Under the pieces are notes generated by a model. The model had not been told where the DNA came from. It did no database searches and saw only the letters and a list, made by a program, of their open reading frames with translations. Below are positions 1 through 8,214 of a DNA stretch of 64,000 nt, one piece after another. Both the position numbers and the translations under genes were made by a program. The stretch is from Xanthomonas campestris pv. phormiicola (GTDB taxonomy: Bacteria > Pseudomonadota > Gammaproteobacteria > Xanthomonadales > Xanthomonadaceae), in the NCBI GenBank assembly GCA_025666215.1, contig CP102593.1, positions 4,973,001 through 5,037,000 of the forward strand, written 5' to 3'. Each line of letters begins with the position of its first letter. Positions within the stretch are counted from its first letter, which is position 1.

Positions 1-25
1 TCGCGGCTGAAGCCGCTCCCACAAG
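1..25. repeat. REP-type palindrome arm at the window edge
   Basis: The first bases read TCGCGGCTGAAGCCGCTCCC followed by ACAAG. This is one arm of the dispersed REP-like palindrome family that recurs through the window. The partner arm would lie left of the window. Confidence 0.6.
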
Positions 26-59
26 GAACAGCGATGCGTGCCTGCCGCAGGCGCCGATC

Positions 60-1175
60 CTACTGCGCCGCGGCGGCCTCCGCCGCGCGCAGCGCCTGCG
101 CCACCGCCTGCAACGAACCGTGCACCGAGCCAGGCTGCAACGCCAACGGCTGGAGGTTGCCGCGCACGACAACCTCCATGCGCAGCGGCACGCCCTGGGC
201 ATCGCCGACGAGGCGATAGGTGGTGGTCGCCCGCGCGAAGCTCAGCGTGTGCCGCGTGGCGTCGTAGACGAAGGTTTCCCCCTCGCCATCCGGGTACAGC
301 AGCTCCACCTGCTGCTGCGCGCCGATCGCCGCGTAGTACGGCGCGCCGGACGCGCCGTCGCCGTCGTTGGCGAACACCACGATGCGCTTGCCGGACGGCG
401 CCAGGCGGAACTCGAGCAGGATCTTGCGCTCGCCCGTGCCGCTGCCGCCTTCCTCGTCCCACAGATGGCGCTGCTCGGCCACGCGCTTGCCGCCCTGGTC
501 GCGGTAGCGCGTTTCCTGGGTCAATCCCGGCCCCTCCGCCCTGGCGTCGTCGACCAGCTCGCGCTGCAGCAGCGGCTTGCCGTCGCGCACCGTGTACACC
601 GCGAATTGGTGCCAGCAGCAACCATCCTTGGTCATGGTCCGGATCTCGCGCGCCTTCGCGTCCACCTCGAACAGGCCGCAGTTGCTCTGCGCCAGTTCGG
701 TGAACTCCGGGCTCGGCGCGAAGCCATCGGCGGTGCCGAGGTACACCTGGTACGACGGGCCGTGGTAGCAACTGTTCTGCCCGTCCATCAACGCCAGATC
801 CTTGATCCCGTCGAAATTGAAATCGTCGTAGATCAGCACGCTCTGCTCGCCGTACGGCAACTGGTGCACGTTGGCCTTGGCCTGCTTGCCCTGCGCGTCG
901 GTGTCCAGCACCAGCTCGGGCGAGGCCACCTCGATCAGCGGCGTGTCGCTGCCGCGCGCGAACACGCGCACGATGCCGGGGCGGAACACCTCGTCGCCCG
1001 CATCCACTTCCAGCGTCGCCCGGTAGCGTTCGGAAAAGTCCTGCACCCGGTAGGTGACGTGTTCGCTGCCGGCGAACGCCTGCGCATCGAACCCCTCGTC
1101 GGCATAGCGCTGCGTCCCGGCGGCCGCCGTCGCCGACAACAGCGCGCCCAGCACCAACAGGCCGCCGCGCCACAT
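60..1175 (-). CDS. Secreted protein with a calcium-type DxNxDGxxD loop, XAC2610-like
   Basis: About 371 residues. The ATG at 1175 (MWRGGLLVLG) begins a clean signal peptide ending near AAAG, so it is preferred over the in-frame ATG at 1226. The middle carries DDFNFDGIKDLAL, an EF-hand-like D-x-N-x-D-G-x-x-D loop as in FG-GAP/VCBS proteins. A GCCWH motif and four further cysteines follow. This arrangement recalls the XAC2610-related family, whose founder is a periplasmic inhibitor of a lysozyme-type effector in X. citri; that link is from memory and weak at full length. The C-terminal third is unlike anything I recognise. The gene is divergent from ubiB. No partner effector is adjacent, so an immunity role is speculation. 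Confidence 0.7.
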   Translation of the reverse strand: MWRGGLLVLGALLSATAAAGTQRYADEGFDAQAFAGSEHVTYRVQDFSERYRATLEVDAGDEVFRPGIVRVFARGSDTPLIEVASPELVLDTDAQGKQAKANVHQLPYGEQSVLIYDDFNFDGIKDLALMDGQNSCYHGPSYQVYLGTADGFAPSPEFTELAQSNCGLFEVDAKAREIRTMTKDGCCWHQFAVYTVRDGKPLLQRELVDDARAEGPGLTQETRYRDQGGKRVAEQRHLWDEEGGSGTGERKILLEFRLAPSGKRIVVFANDGDGASGAPYYAAIGAQQQVELLYPDGEGETFVYDATRHTLSFARATTTYRLVGDAQGVPLRMEVVVRGNLQPLALQPGSVHGSLQAVAQALRAAEAAAAQ

Positions 1176-1417
1176 GGCACGCGCGGGAGCGGAAACAGCA
1201 ACGGCACGCGCAGCGGGAAACAGCATGACGACTCTTGGGAAGCGGCAACCTGGGCCTGGAACGCGCGATTCTAGGGCAGCGGCCGCGCCTGTGCCGGCAC
1301 GTCCCCCGGCTATCGGTGCGCGAATGCTGCCGCGCCGCCGCCGGCAGATTCACCGGGCGACGACCCCGTCCCCGCCACACTGGCGTTCGCATTCCCTGCC
1401 CCGCCTGGAGCCCGACC

Positions 1418-3109
1418 TTGAGCGCGACGCCCGACGCTGCGGAGACCACCCAGGTAGTCGGCGGCCTCAGCCGCCGTACCCAGATCCTGCGCCTGCTGCT
1501 GCGCTACCGCAGCTCGGGGGTGTTCTCCGGCATGGACATGGAGGCCGCCGACGGCGCGCACGAGTTGACGCCGGAAGGCACGCCCGAGCAGTTCGTCACC
1601 GACCTGGAAGCGCTCGGCCCGACCTTCGTCAAGCTCGGGCAGATGCTGTCCACGCGCCCGGACGTGGTGCCGCCGGAATTCGCCACCGCGCTGGAGCGGA
1701 TGCAGGAGAACACCGCGCCGGTCCCGGTGCAACGCATCCGCGAGATCGTCGAGGCCGAGCTCGGCGTGGCGGTCAACAAGGCCTTCTCCGCGTTCGACGA
1801 CACCCCGCTGGGCACCGCCTCGCTGGCGCAGGTGCACCGCGCCGCGTTGCGCGACGGCACGCCGGTGGCGATCAAGGTGCAGAAGCCGGAGGTGGCCGCG
1901 CAGGTGCGCTCGGACCTGGAGGTGCTGAAGAGCTTCGCCAGCGCCGCCGACAAACTGACCGGGCTGGGCCGGCGCATCCGCTTCGCCGACTGGCTGGCGG
2001 AGTTCGGCAAGGCGCTGCTGGCCGAGCTGAACTACGAAGCCGAGGCGGAGAACCTGGCGCGCTTCGGCGAACACCTCAAGCCGTTCCCGCAGCTGTGGGT
2101 GCCGCAGCCGATCTGGGACCTGAGCAGCCGCAAGGTGCTGACCATGCAACTGGCCGAAGGCGTGCGCGTGGACAAGATCTCCGGGCTGCGCCGCACCGAG
2201 CAGCCGATGGACGACCTGGCCGCGGCGCTGGTGCGCGGCTACCTGGACCAGATGTTCGTGCACGGCGAGATCCATGCCGATCCGCATCCGGGCAACCTGC
2301 GCGTGCTGAGCGACGGGCGCCTGGCGATCTTCGACCTGGGCATGGTCGCGCACGTGCCGCCGAAGCTGCGCGAGCGCCTGCTCAAGCTGCTGTTCGCCGC
2401 GGTCGACGGCCGCGGCGAGGAAGTGGCCGAGGAGACCATCGCGCTGAGCACGCGCCTGGAGGACTTCGACGAGGACCGCTACCAGCGCGAGACCGGGCAG
2501 ATGATCGCTCGCTACGCTGCGCACGACGCCACCTCCGAAGGCCGCGTGGTGCTGGACCTGGTGCGCATCGCCACCGCCTACGGACTGCGCACGCCGCCGG
2601 AACTGAGCCTGCTCGGCAAGACCCTGCTGAACCTGGAAGCGGTGTGCCGTGCGCTGTCGCCCAACCTGGACACGCGCAGCATGGTCGAGGACCAGCTGCA
2701 GCACGTGATGCGCGCGCGGCTGAAGAAATCGCTGTCGGCGGCGAACCTGGCCAGCGAGGCGATGGAAATGCAGGCGCTGCTGCGCGAAGGCCCGCGCAAG
2801 CTGTCGGACATCCTGTCGCTGGCCGCCGACAACCGCCTGCAGGTGCGCGTGGCCGGGCTGGAGGAATCGCGGCTGATGGAGAGCCTGCAGAAGATCGCCA
2901 ACCGCGTCGCCGCCGGCATCGTCACCGCCGCGCTGATCCTGGCCTCCACGCAGATGATGCGCATCGACACCGGCGTCAAGCTGTTCGGCTACCCGGCCAT
3001 CGCGATGGTGCTGTTCCTGCTCGGCGTGGCGCTGGGCCTGGGCATCGTCGCCAGCGCGGTGCTGTTCGACCGGCGCACGCGGGTGCGCGAGGAACGCGGC
3101 CGGCGCTAG
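1418..3109 (+). CDS. ubiB: UbiB/ABC1/AarF-family atypical kinase (ubiquinone biosynthesis)
   Basis: 563 residues from a TTG start at 1418, chosen because GGAG lies at 1407-1410 and homology begins there; the ORF is open further upstream but that part is not conserved-looking. The KxGQ signature is K72-L-G-Q75. The nucleotide-loop segment reads LGTASLAQVHRA, the invariant AIKVQKP lysine follows, and HADPHPGN starts at H286 with a downstream DLGM metal motif. Two hydrophobic helices end the protein (VAAGIVTAALIL and MVLFLLGVALGLGIV), as in UbiB, placing it at the inner membrane. The family supports coenzyme Q biosynthesis, probably as an ATPase/kinase rather than a classical protein kinase. It stands alone rather than with ubiE or ubiJ, so a paralogous ABC1 protein is possible. 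Confidence 0.88.
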   Translation: MSATPDAAETTQVVGGLSRRTQILRLLLRYRSSGVFSGMDMEAADGAHELTPEGTPEQFVTDLEALGPTFVKLGQMLSTRPDVVPPEFATALERMQENTAPVPVQRIREIVEAELGVAVNKAFSAFDDTPLGTASLAQVHRAALRDGTPVAIKVQKPEVAAQVRSDLEVLKSFASAADKLTGLGRRIRFADWLAEFGKALLAELNYEAEAENLARFGEHLKPFPQLWVPQPIWDLSSRKVLTMQLAEGVRVDKISGLRRTEQPMDDLAAALVRGYLDQMFVHGEIHADPHPGNLRVLSDGRLAIFDLGMVAHVPPKLRERLLKLLFAAVDGRGEEVAEETIALSTRLEDFDEDRYQRETGQMIARYAAHDATSEGRVVLDLVRIATAYGLRTPPELSLLGKTLLNLEAVCRALSPNLDTRSMVEDQLQHVMRARLKKSLSAANLASEAMEMQALLREGPRKLSDILSLAADNRLQVRVAGLEESRLMESLQKIANRVAAGIVTAALILASTQMMRIDTGVKLFGYPAIAMVLFLLGVALGLGIVASAVLFDRRTRVREERGRR

Positions 3110-3493
3110 GGCGGGTCATCGATCCCCGAGCAGGCCGCGTTGGGTCCGTCAGGCCGCCATCCGCTGCCGCGCGGCGCCGGATGGCGTCTGCCTGACAGAC
3201 GCCAATCCATAAAGCCGCCTTCGCGCATGCCGCCGCCGCATGGCCAGCGCATGGGCACGCCGTTCACTTCCTTGCTTTTGCCGCAGACACGGGCAAGCGT
3301 GGCGCGATCTGCGCGGGCATGGGTGACACACCCCATCGAAATGATGCCGCTAGACTGATCCCCGGCTTCTTCCTGCCGGAGCGGTTGCGACCGCGACACT
3401 CGCCGCGGCGAGCGTTTCGGCTTCGTGGAAGCGCAAGCAGAACAGCGATGCGCATGCATCGAAAACGGCCAGCGAATCTCAAGAATTTCGATT
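3110..3493. other. Gene-free gap after ubiB, with one hairpin
   Basis: No convincing gene. A perfect 8-bp stem, GGCGTCTG / CAGACGCC (3183-3190 and 3196-3203, 5-nt loop), lies 74 bp after the ubiB stop. It has no T-run behind it, so it is not a clear intrinsic terminator. The last 100 bp are less GC-rich than the flanks and probably hold the promoter of the next gene. Confidence 0.45.
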
Positions 3494-4156
3494 ATGTCGC
3501 CTTATCCAAAACTCGTCGAACCCGAGCAGATCAAGATACACCGGTTGTTTGCCACGCCCCTCGCGCAGATCGCGCATCCGGCGGCCGAACGTCTGAACGA
3601 AGTATTGAAGGAAGAAATCGATCGGAACCGAGCCCAGAACCCGGCCGGCGTGCGCCACAGCAATTCGGGGGGATGGCAATCCAGTGCGGACTTCAATCAC
3701 TGGCCCGGCGAAGGCGCCATGGCGCTGACATCGTTCGCCAAGGATCTGGCCTACGAGTTGACGGCCGTCTACCATCCGCAGCATGGATTGGTCGTGCCCG
3801 ATTTCGAGTGGAACATCAACGCATGGGCCAATGTCAACAACGCAGGGGATTCGAACGCTCAGCATGCCCATCCCGGCGCCTTCTGGTCGGGCGTCTACTG
3901 GGTGGATGACGGTGCCGGCGATGGCCCGGATCCTGGCGGAGAACTTCAGTTTCTCGATCCAAGAGGGGTCATGCCCTCGCTTTACAATCCGGAACTCAAG
4001 ATCCGGATCGCAGGCTGCCTGAGTGCGGGATTGACGACCTCCATGACGCCCGAAAGCGGCTCATTGGTGATGTTCCCTTCCTGGCTCCTGCACTCGGTCG
4101 CGCTGTATACCGGTTCGCGGCCTCGCATCTCGGTCGCGTTCAACTTCAGCGTATGA
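3494..4156 (+). CDS. Putative 2OG-Fe(II) oxygenase (TIGR02466-like)
   Basis: 220 residues from ATG 3494 (MSPYPKLVEP); a longer in-frame ORF starts at 3425 without an obvious ribosome site. The sequence resembles the TIGR02466 group of non-heme iron dioxygenases. An early FATPLAQI segment is followed by HAHPGAFWSGVYWV, with candidate iron ligands H124/H126. It ends with LLHSVALYTG (H200) and RPRISVAFNF, where the arginine would bind 2-oxoglutarate. The substrate of this family is unknown. Codon use is less GC-extreme than in the flanking genes, which hints at acquisition. It is convergent with the MscS gene and has no operon partners. Confidence 0.72.
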   Translation: MSPYPKLVEPEQIKIHRLFATPLAQIAHPAAERLNEVLKEEIDRNRAQNPAGVRHSNSGGWQSSADFNHWPGEGAMALTSFAKDLAYELTAVYHPQHGLVVPDFEWNINAWANVNNAGDSNAQHAHPGAFWSGVYWVDDGAGDGPDPGGELQFLDPRGVMPSLYNPELKIRIAGCLSAGLTTSMTPESGSLVMFPSWLLHSVALYTGSRPRISVAFNFSV

Positions 4157-4224
4157 GTGGATGCGCCCCTTCCCGGCCGCGTCGCGCATCCAGAGCATAC
4201 GGGTTGCAGTGCCGCCGCCCGCAG

Positions 4225-6666
4225 TCACGGCTCCTTGCGCAGCAGCCGCACTTCCTGCGGCGATTCCAGGGCGATGCCCTCTTCGGCCAGGCGCTGCAGC
4301 AGGCTGAAGAACAGATCGCTGCGGATGCCGTAGACGAGCCGCGGATTGCCGACGTAGGCGAAGCTGTTGAGGGTGACGTGGCCGCTGGCGATGGAATCGA
4401 TGAACACCGACGGCGCCGGATCCTCCAGCACGCCCGGATGCGCGGCATAGAGTTCCAGCAGCAGTTCGCGCAGCTTGGCCATGTCGGTGCCCAGCGACAC
4501 CGCGAACTGGATCTGCACGCGGCCCAGCGGGCCGGCCAGGGTCATGTTGCGCAGAGTCTTGGTGATCAGTTCGGAGTTGGGCACGATCAGCGTGGAGCGG
4601 TCGCCGACCTGGATCTCGGTGGAGCGCACGCTGATCTTGCGCACGTCGCCCTCCTGGTCGCCGATCTTGACCCAGTCGCCGATCTTGACCGGCCGCTCGG
4701 CCAGCAGGATCAATCCGGACACGAAGTTCTGGATGATCGACTGCAGGCCGAAGCCGATGCCCACCGACAGCGCGCTGACCACCAGCGCGATCTGCGCCAC
4801 CTCGATGCCCGACGCCGCCAGCGCGCACAGCGCGGCCAGCAGGATGCCGACATAGCGGGCCACGGTGCTGACCGAATTGCGCGAACCGTCGTCCAGTTCG
4901 GTCTTCGGCAGGTAGGTCCCGGTCAGCCAGCTGTGGATGTATTGCATCGCCAGCAGGCCCACGCCCAGCACCAGGGCCGCGCGCAACAGGGCGCTCGGGT
5001 ATAGGTAACCCTTGCCGATCGGGATGCCCTGGGTCAGCACCGAGAACCAGTCGGTGATGGTCGACATGTTGGTCCCGAACGGGACCAGCAGCGCGCCCAC
5101 GCCGATCAGCAGCAGCAGCACCCGCAGCGCCGCCGAGGTCAGCACGCCCGCCTGCTCCAGGCGGCTGACGCGCACGCCGAACGCGCCATTGGCGACACGG
5201 CCGATGCGGCCCTCGCTGGCGAACAGCCACAGCGCGAAATCGTCGGCGAAGGTCATCAGCAGGCGGATCGCGCCGACGATCATGGTGATCCAGATGATCT
5301 GCCGGGTGATGAACAGGCCCAGGTACAGATAGCCCAGCAGCGAGGCCAGCAGCGCCACCACCACCGCCACCCGCACCAGCACCCCGACCAGCGCCAGCAC
5401 CCCGCCGTGCTGTCCCGGCGGCGGCGGCTGGCCGTTCTCCAGCGCCTGCGCCGCGGCCTCGGCGTACTGGCGCCGGCGCAGCCGCGACAGGCTGGTGAGG
5501 ATGGCCAGGATCAGCACCGCGTACGCAAGCGCGATCACCCCGTCGGCGGCCACGGTGGCCGACTCGCTGGTACGGCTGGCGCGGTTGATCACCAGCAGCA
5601 TGCTGCTGACCCAGGCCAGCGTCGCGGTCGCCCAGGTGTACTTGCGCAGGCGCCGCGCGGTGGCGTCGTCGATCGGGAACAGCCGCCACGACGGCTGGTT
5701 CGGCAGCAGCACGCTGGCGCCCAGCGAGCCCATGAACGCGGCGGCGAAGCTGTACACGACGAAGCCGTGGACCACGCTCTCCAGCTTCGCCGGCACCGCG
5801 CCGATGCTGCGCAGGCATTCGGCCAGCACCAGCGCGGCCAGGCCCGAGGTCAGCGTGCCCAGCAGCAGGAACCACAACGCCAGTCCGGAGCGGCGCAGGC
5901 GGCTGCCCGGCGCGCGCGACATCGCGTAACGCTTGCCCAGCCAGCGCAGCAGGTAGCGCAGCGGGAACAGCAGCACGAACGCGATGGCCAGGCCGATGCC
6001 GAGCGCGCCGGTGCCGTTTTCGGCGATCGCGTCGTCCAGCGCCTTTGCGCCCAGCCGGTACAGGCCAAGCAGGCGGTCACGGTCGGCGGGGAAATCGCTG
6101 GCGATCTGCCGCCACAGCGTCGGCGACAGCGGCGAAGCCGAGCGCAGCGACAGTTCCTGGCTGAAGTGCTCGGCCTGCACGTTCTCGATTTCCTCGCCGA
6201 ACTGCTTGGCTTCCACCGCCAGCAGCTTGCCGCGCTTGATCCCCGAATCCAGTGGCGCGCGCTGCTTGGCCAGGTCCTTGCGCTGCGCGGCGATATCGTT
6301 GGCCTCGCCCGCGGCGGCCGGGCCGAGCTGCTGCAGCCGCGCATCGACCTGGGCCAGCTGCGGAGTCAGCGCCGCGACCGCGGCCTCGGCGTCGCGCTGC
6401 GCATCGGCCACCTTGCCGAGCAGCTCGCGCAGCGAGGCCTGGTCGTCGGCATCGTCCATGCTGCGCCGCGCGTCCTGCAACGTCTGCTCGGCGCCGCTCA
6501 GCAAGGCCTGCGGGTCGGGCGCCTGCGGCTGGTCCTGCGGCTGCGCGGTCGCCGCCGCGCTCAGGCACAGGAACAGCAGCAGCAGCGAACGGCGCAGCAA
6601 CGGCAGCAGCACGGCGGAACGGGAAGGCAGGCGCACGCGGGGAACCGGCAGTGAAGCGCGGACCAC
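4225..6666 (-). CDS. DUF3772-containing MscS-family mechanosensitive channel
   Basis: 813 residues. A signal peptide (hydrophobic run LLLLFLCLSAAATA) is followed by a long predicted coiled periplasmic region (roughly residues 35-200, the DUF3772 part). About ten membrane segments follow, then the MscS domain. The MscS pore and beta domain are visible in VSALSVGIGFGLQ, NFVSGLILLAERPVKIGDWV and VPNSELITKTLRN. The size and layout fit the large MscK/YbiO-like channels that release osmolytes on hypo-osmotic shock from the inner membrane. The start at 6666 gives a plausible signal peptide with an arginine-rich N-region. It is a single gene convergent with the oxygenase. Confidence 0.9.
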   Translation of the reverse strand: MVRASLPVPRVRLPSRSAVLLPLLRRSLLLLFLCLSAAATAQPQDQPQAPDPQALLSGAEQTLQDARRSMDDADDQASLRELLGKVADAQRDAEAAVAALTPQLAQVDARLQQLGPAAAGEANDIAAQRKDLAKQRAPLDSGIKRGKLLAVEAKQFGEEIENVQAEHFSQELSLRSASPLSPTLWRQIASDFPADRDRLLGLYRLGAKALDDAIAENGTGALGIGLAIAFVLLFPLRYLLRWLGKRYAMSRAPGSRLRRSGLALWFLLLGTLTSGLAALVLAECLRSIGAVPAKLESVVHGFVVYSFAAAFMGSLGASVLLPNQPSWRLFPIDDATARRLRKYTWATATLAWVSSMLLVINRASRTSESATVAADGVIALAYAVLILAILTSLSRLRRRQYAEAAAQALENGQPPPPGQHGGVLALVGVLVRVAVVVALLASLLGYLYLGLFITRQIIWITMIVGAIRLLMTFADDFALWLFASEGRIGRVANGAFGVRVSRLEQAGVLTSAALRVLLLLIGVGALLVPFGTNMSTITDWFSVLTQGIPIGKGYLYPSALLRAALVLGVGLLAMQYIHSWLTGTYLPKTELDDGSRNSVSTVARYVGILLAALCALAASGIEVAQIALVVSALSVGIGFGLQSIIQNFVSGLILLAERPVKIGDWVKIGDQEGDVRKISVRSTEIQVGDRSTLIVPNSELITKTLRNMTLAGPLGRVQIQFAVSLGTDMAKLRELLLELYAAHPGVLEDPAPSVFIDSIASGHVTLNSFAYVGNPRLVYGIRSDLFFSLLQRLAEEGIALESPQEVRLLRKEP

Positions 6667-6734
6667 CGCGCGTGCGGCGCAATATACGGCGTGGCGCTTG
6701 AACAGAGCCAGCGGCGTGTGGCCGGTGGGTGCCT

Positions 6735-6791
6735 GTCGCGGCTGCAGCCGCTCCTGCGAGAGCTCGCGTATGGGAGCGGCTTCAGCCGCGG
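6735..6791. repeat. REP-type inverted repeat
   Basis: Two arms, GTCGCGGCTGCAGCCGCTCC (from 6735) and GGGAGCGGCTTCAGCCGCGG (from 6772), face each other in the 132-bp gap between the MscS start and the oxidoreductase stop. This is the GGCT variant of the family also seen at the window edge. Confidence 0.7.
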
Positions 6792-6798
6792 CCGGGTC

Positions 6799-7830
6799 TC
6801 ACTGCCCCGCCCCGGCCCGGGTCAGCAGCACGATCTTGCCGATATGCGCGCTGGATTCCATCCGCGCATGCGCCTGCGCCGCTTCGGCCAGCGCGAAGCA
6901 GCGGTCCAGCTGCGGCTTGATCCGGCCCTGCGCGAGCAGCGGCCAGACCTGCTGCTCCAGCTCGCGCGCGATCGCCGCCTTCTCCATCACCGAGCGCGCG
7001 CGCAGGGTCGAGCCGGTATGGGTCAGGCGCTTGGCCAGCAGCGGCATCAGGTCCAGCTCGCGGACCTTGCCCTGCTGGATGCCGATCTGCACGATGCGCC
7101 CGTCCAGCGCCGCCGCCTGGTAGTTGCGCGGCAGGTAGTCGCCGCCGAGCAGGTCCACGATCACGTCGGCGCCGCGGCCACCGGTCAGGCGCAGGGTCTC
7201 GGCGACGAAGTCCTCGTCGCGGTACAGGATCGCCGCCTGCGCGCCCAGCGCCAGGCTGGCGGCGCGCTTGTCGGTCGAGCCGACGGTGCTGATCACGCGC
7301 GCGCCGAAGGCCACGCCCAGCAAGGTGGCGACGCTGCCGATGCCAGAGGTGCCGCCGTGCACCAGCAGGGTCTCGCCGGCCTGCAGGCGGCCGCGCTGGA
7401 ACACGTTGGCCCACACGGTGAAGAAGGTCTCCGGCAGCGCCGCGGCCTCGGCCAGGCTCAGCGGCGCCGGCACCGGCAGTGCGTTGCGTTCGTGCACCAC
7501 CGCGTACTCGGCATAGCCGCCGCCGGCGACCAGCGCGCACACCGCATCGCCGCGCCGATAGCGCTCCACGCCCTCGCCCAGCGCCACCACCTCGCCGGCG
7601 AACTCCAGCCCGGGCAGCGGCGAGGCGCCGGGCGGCGGCGGATAGCTGCCGCGGCGCTGCATCACGTCGGGGCGGTTGACCCCGGCCGCGGCCACCCGCA
7701 CCAGCAGTTCGCCGCGGCCCGGATGCGGCAGCGGCAGGCGCACCGGCACCAACACCTCCGGCTCGCCGGGGTGGCGGATCTCGATCGCGGTCATCGCATC
7801 GGGGAGCGCAGCGGCGGAGGTCGGGGACAT
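6799..7830 (-). CDS. NAD(P)H:quinone oxidoreductase, zinc-less MDR family (QOR/PIG3 type)
   Basis: 343 residues from ATG 7830 (MSPTSAAALP); a second ATG at 7794 (MTAIEIRHPG) is equally close to the conserved start. The fold is the medium-chain reductase. The N-terminal GroES-like half contains AAAGVNRPDVMQRRGSYPPP and LPGLEFAGEVVALG. The Rossmann half has VHGGTSGIGSVA as the NADPH loop and GGRGADVIVDLLGG. The structural and catalytic zinc cysteines of alcohol dehydrogenases are absent, as in PIG3/TP53I3-like quinone reductases. A soluble enzyme reducing quinones or enals is expected. It is a single gene flanked by REP repeats on both sides. Confidence 0.88.
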   Translation of the reverse strand: MSPTSAAALPDAMTAIEIRHPGEPEVLVPVRLPLPHPGRGELLVRVAAAGVNRPDVMQRRGSYPPPPGASPLPGLEFAGEVVALGEGVERYRRGDAVCALVAGGGYAEYAVVHERNALPVPAPLSLAEAAALPETFFTVWANVFQRGRLQAGETLLVHGGTSGIGSVATLLGVAFGARVISTVGSTDKRAASLALGAQAAILYRDEDFVAETLRLTGGRGADVIVDLLGGDYLPRNYQAAALDGRIVQIGIQQGKVRELDLMPLLAKRLTHTGSTLRARSVMEKAAIARELEQQVWPLLAQGRIKPQLDRCFALAEAAQAHARMESSAHIGKIVLLTRAGAGQ

Positions 7831-8214
7831 GGCGGGAACCTGGGCAAGACGGCGCAGCGCCACGCGGGCGCGCAGCGCGGGAACCGCGATGATCGGCCTT
7901 CGCCGCGTTGCGGTCCGTGATGGCGCGCGCAGGCCGTTATCGACGACGCCTGCCGTTGCCGCGCCATGCACGGGTGTGCCGGCCGCGCCGTTGCCGCCCG
8001 TGGACGCGAGCAAACGCCCTACCCCCAAGCGGGATGCTGTCCGGCGCGACAGCGGCCCTTACAGGACAGCCGCGACGGACGCGCAGTCGACTCGGGAAGA
8101 GAAGGATCCGGTGAAACATGTGGGAGCGACTTCAGTCGCGACCGGTCTTAGCGGTAAAGCCCGTCGCGACTGAAGTCGCTCCCACACTATTTGAACAGCT
8201 GAAAGAAAGCCGCG
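7831..8214. other. Gene-free gap with a REP pair
   Basis: 384 bp upstream of the oxidoreductase and downstream of the phosphatase stop. Apart from the REP pair at 8119-8186 I see no gene or clear terminator. Confidence 0.5.
8119..8186. repeat. REP-type palindrome pair, perfect 24-bp arms
   Basis: The left arm 8119-8142 (TGTGGGAGCGACTTCAGTCG then CGAC) is the exact reverse complement of the right arm 8163-8186, with a 20-bp spacer. This is the best-preserved copy of the family in the window and defines its consensus. Confidence 0.9.

Noticed and set aside
3183..3203. Intrinsic terminator after ubiB
   Set aside because: The 8-bp stem is perfect but is followed by CAATCCAT rather than a T-run.
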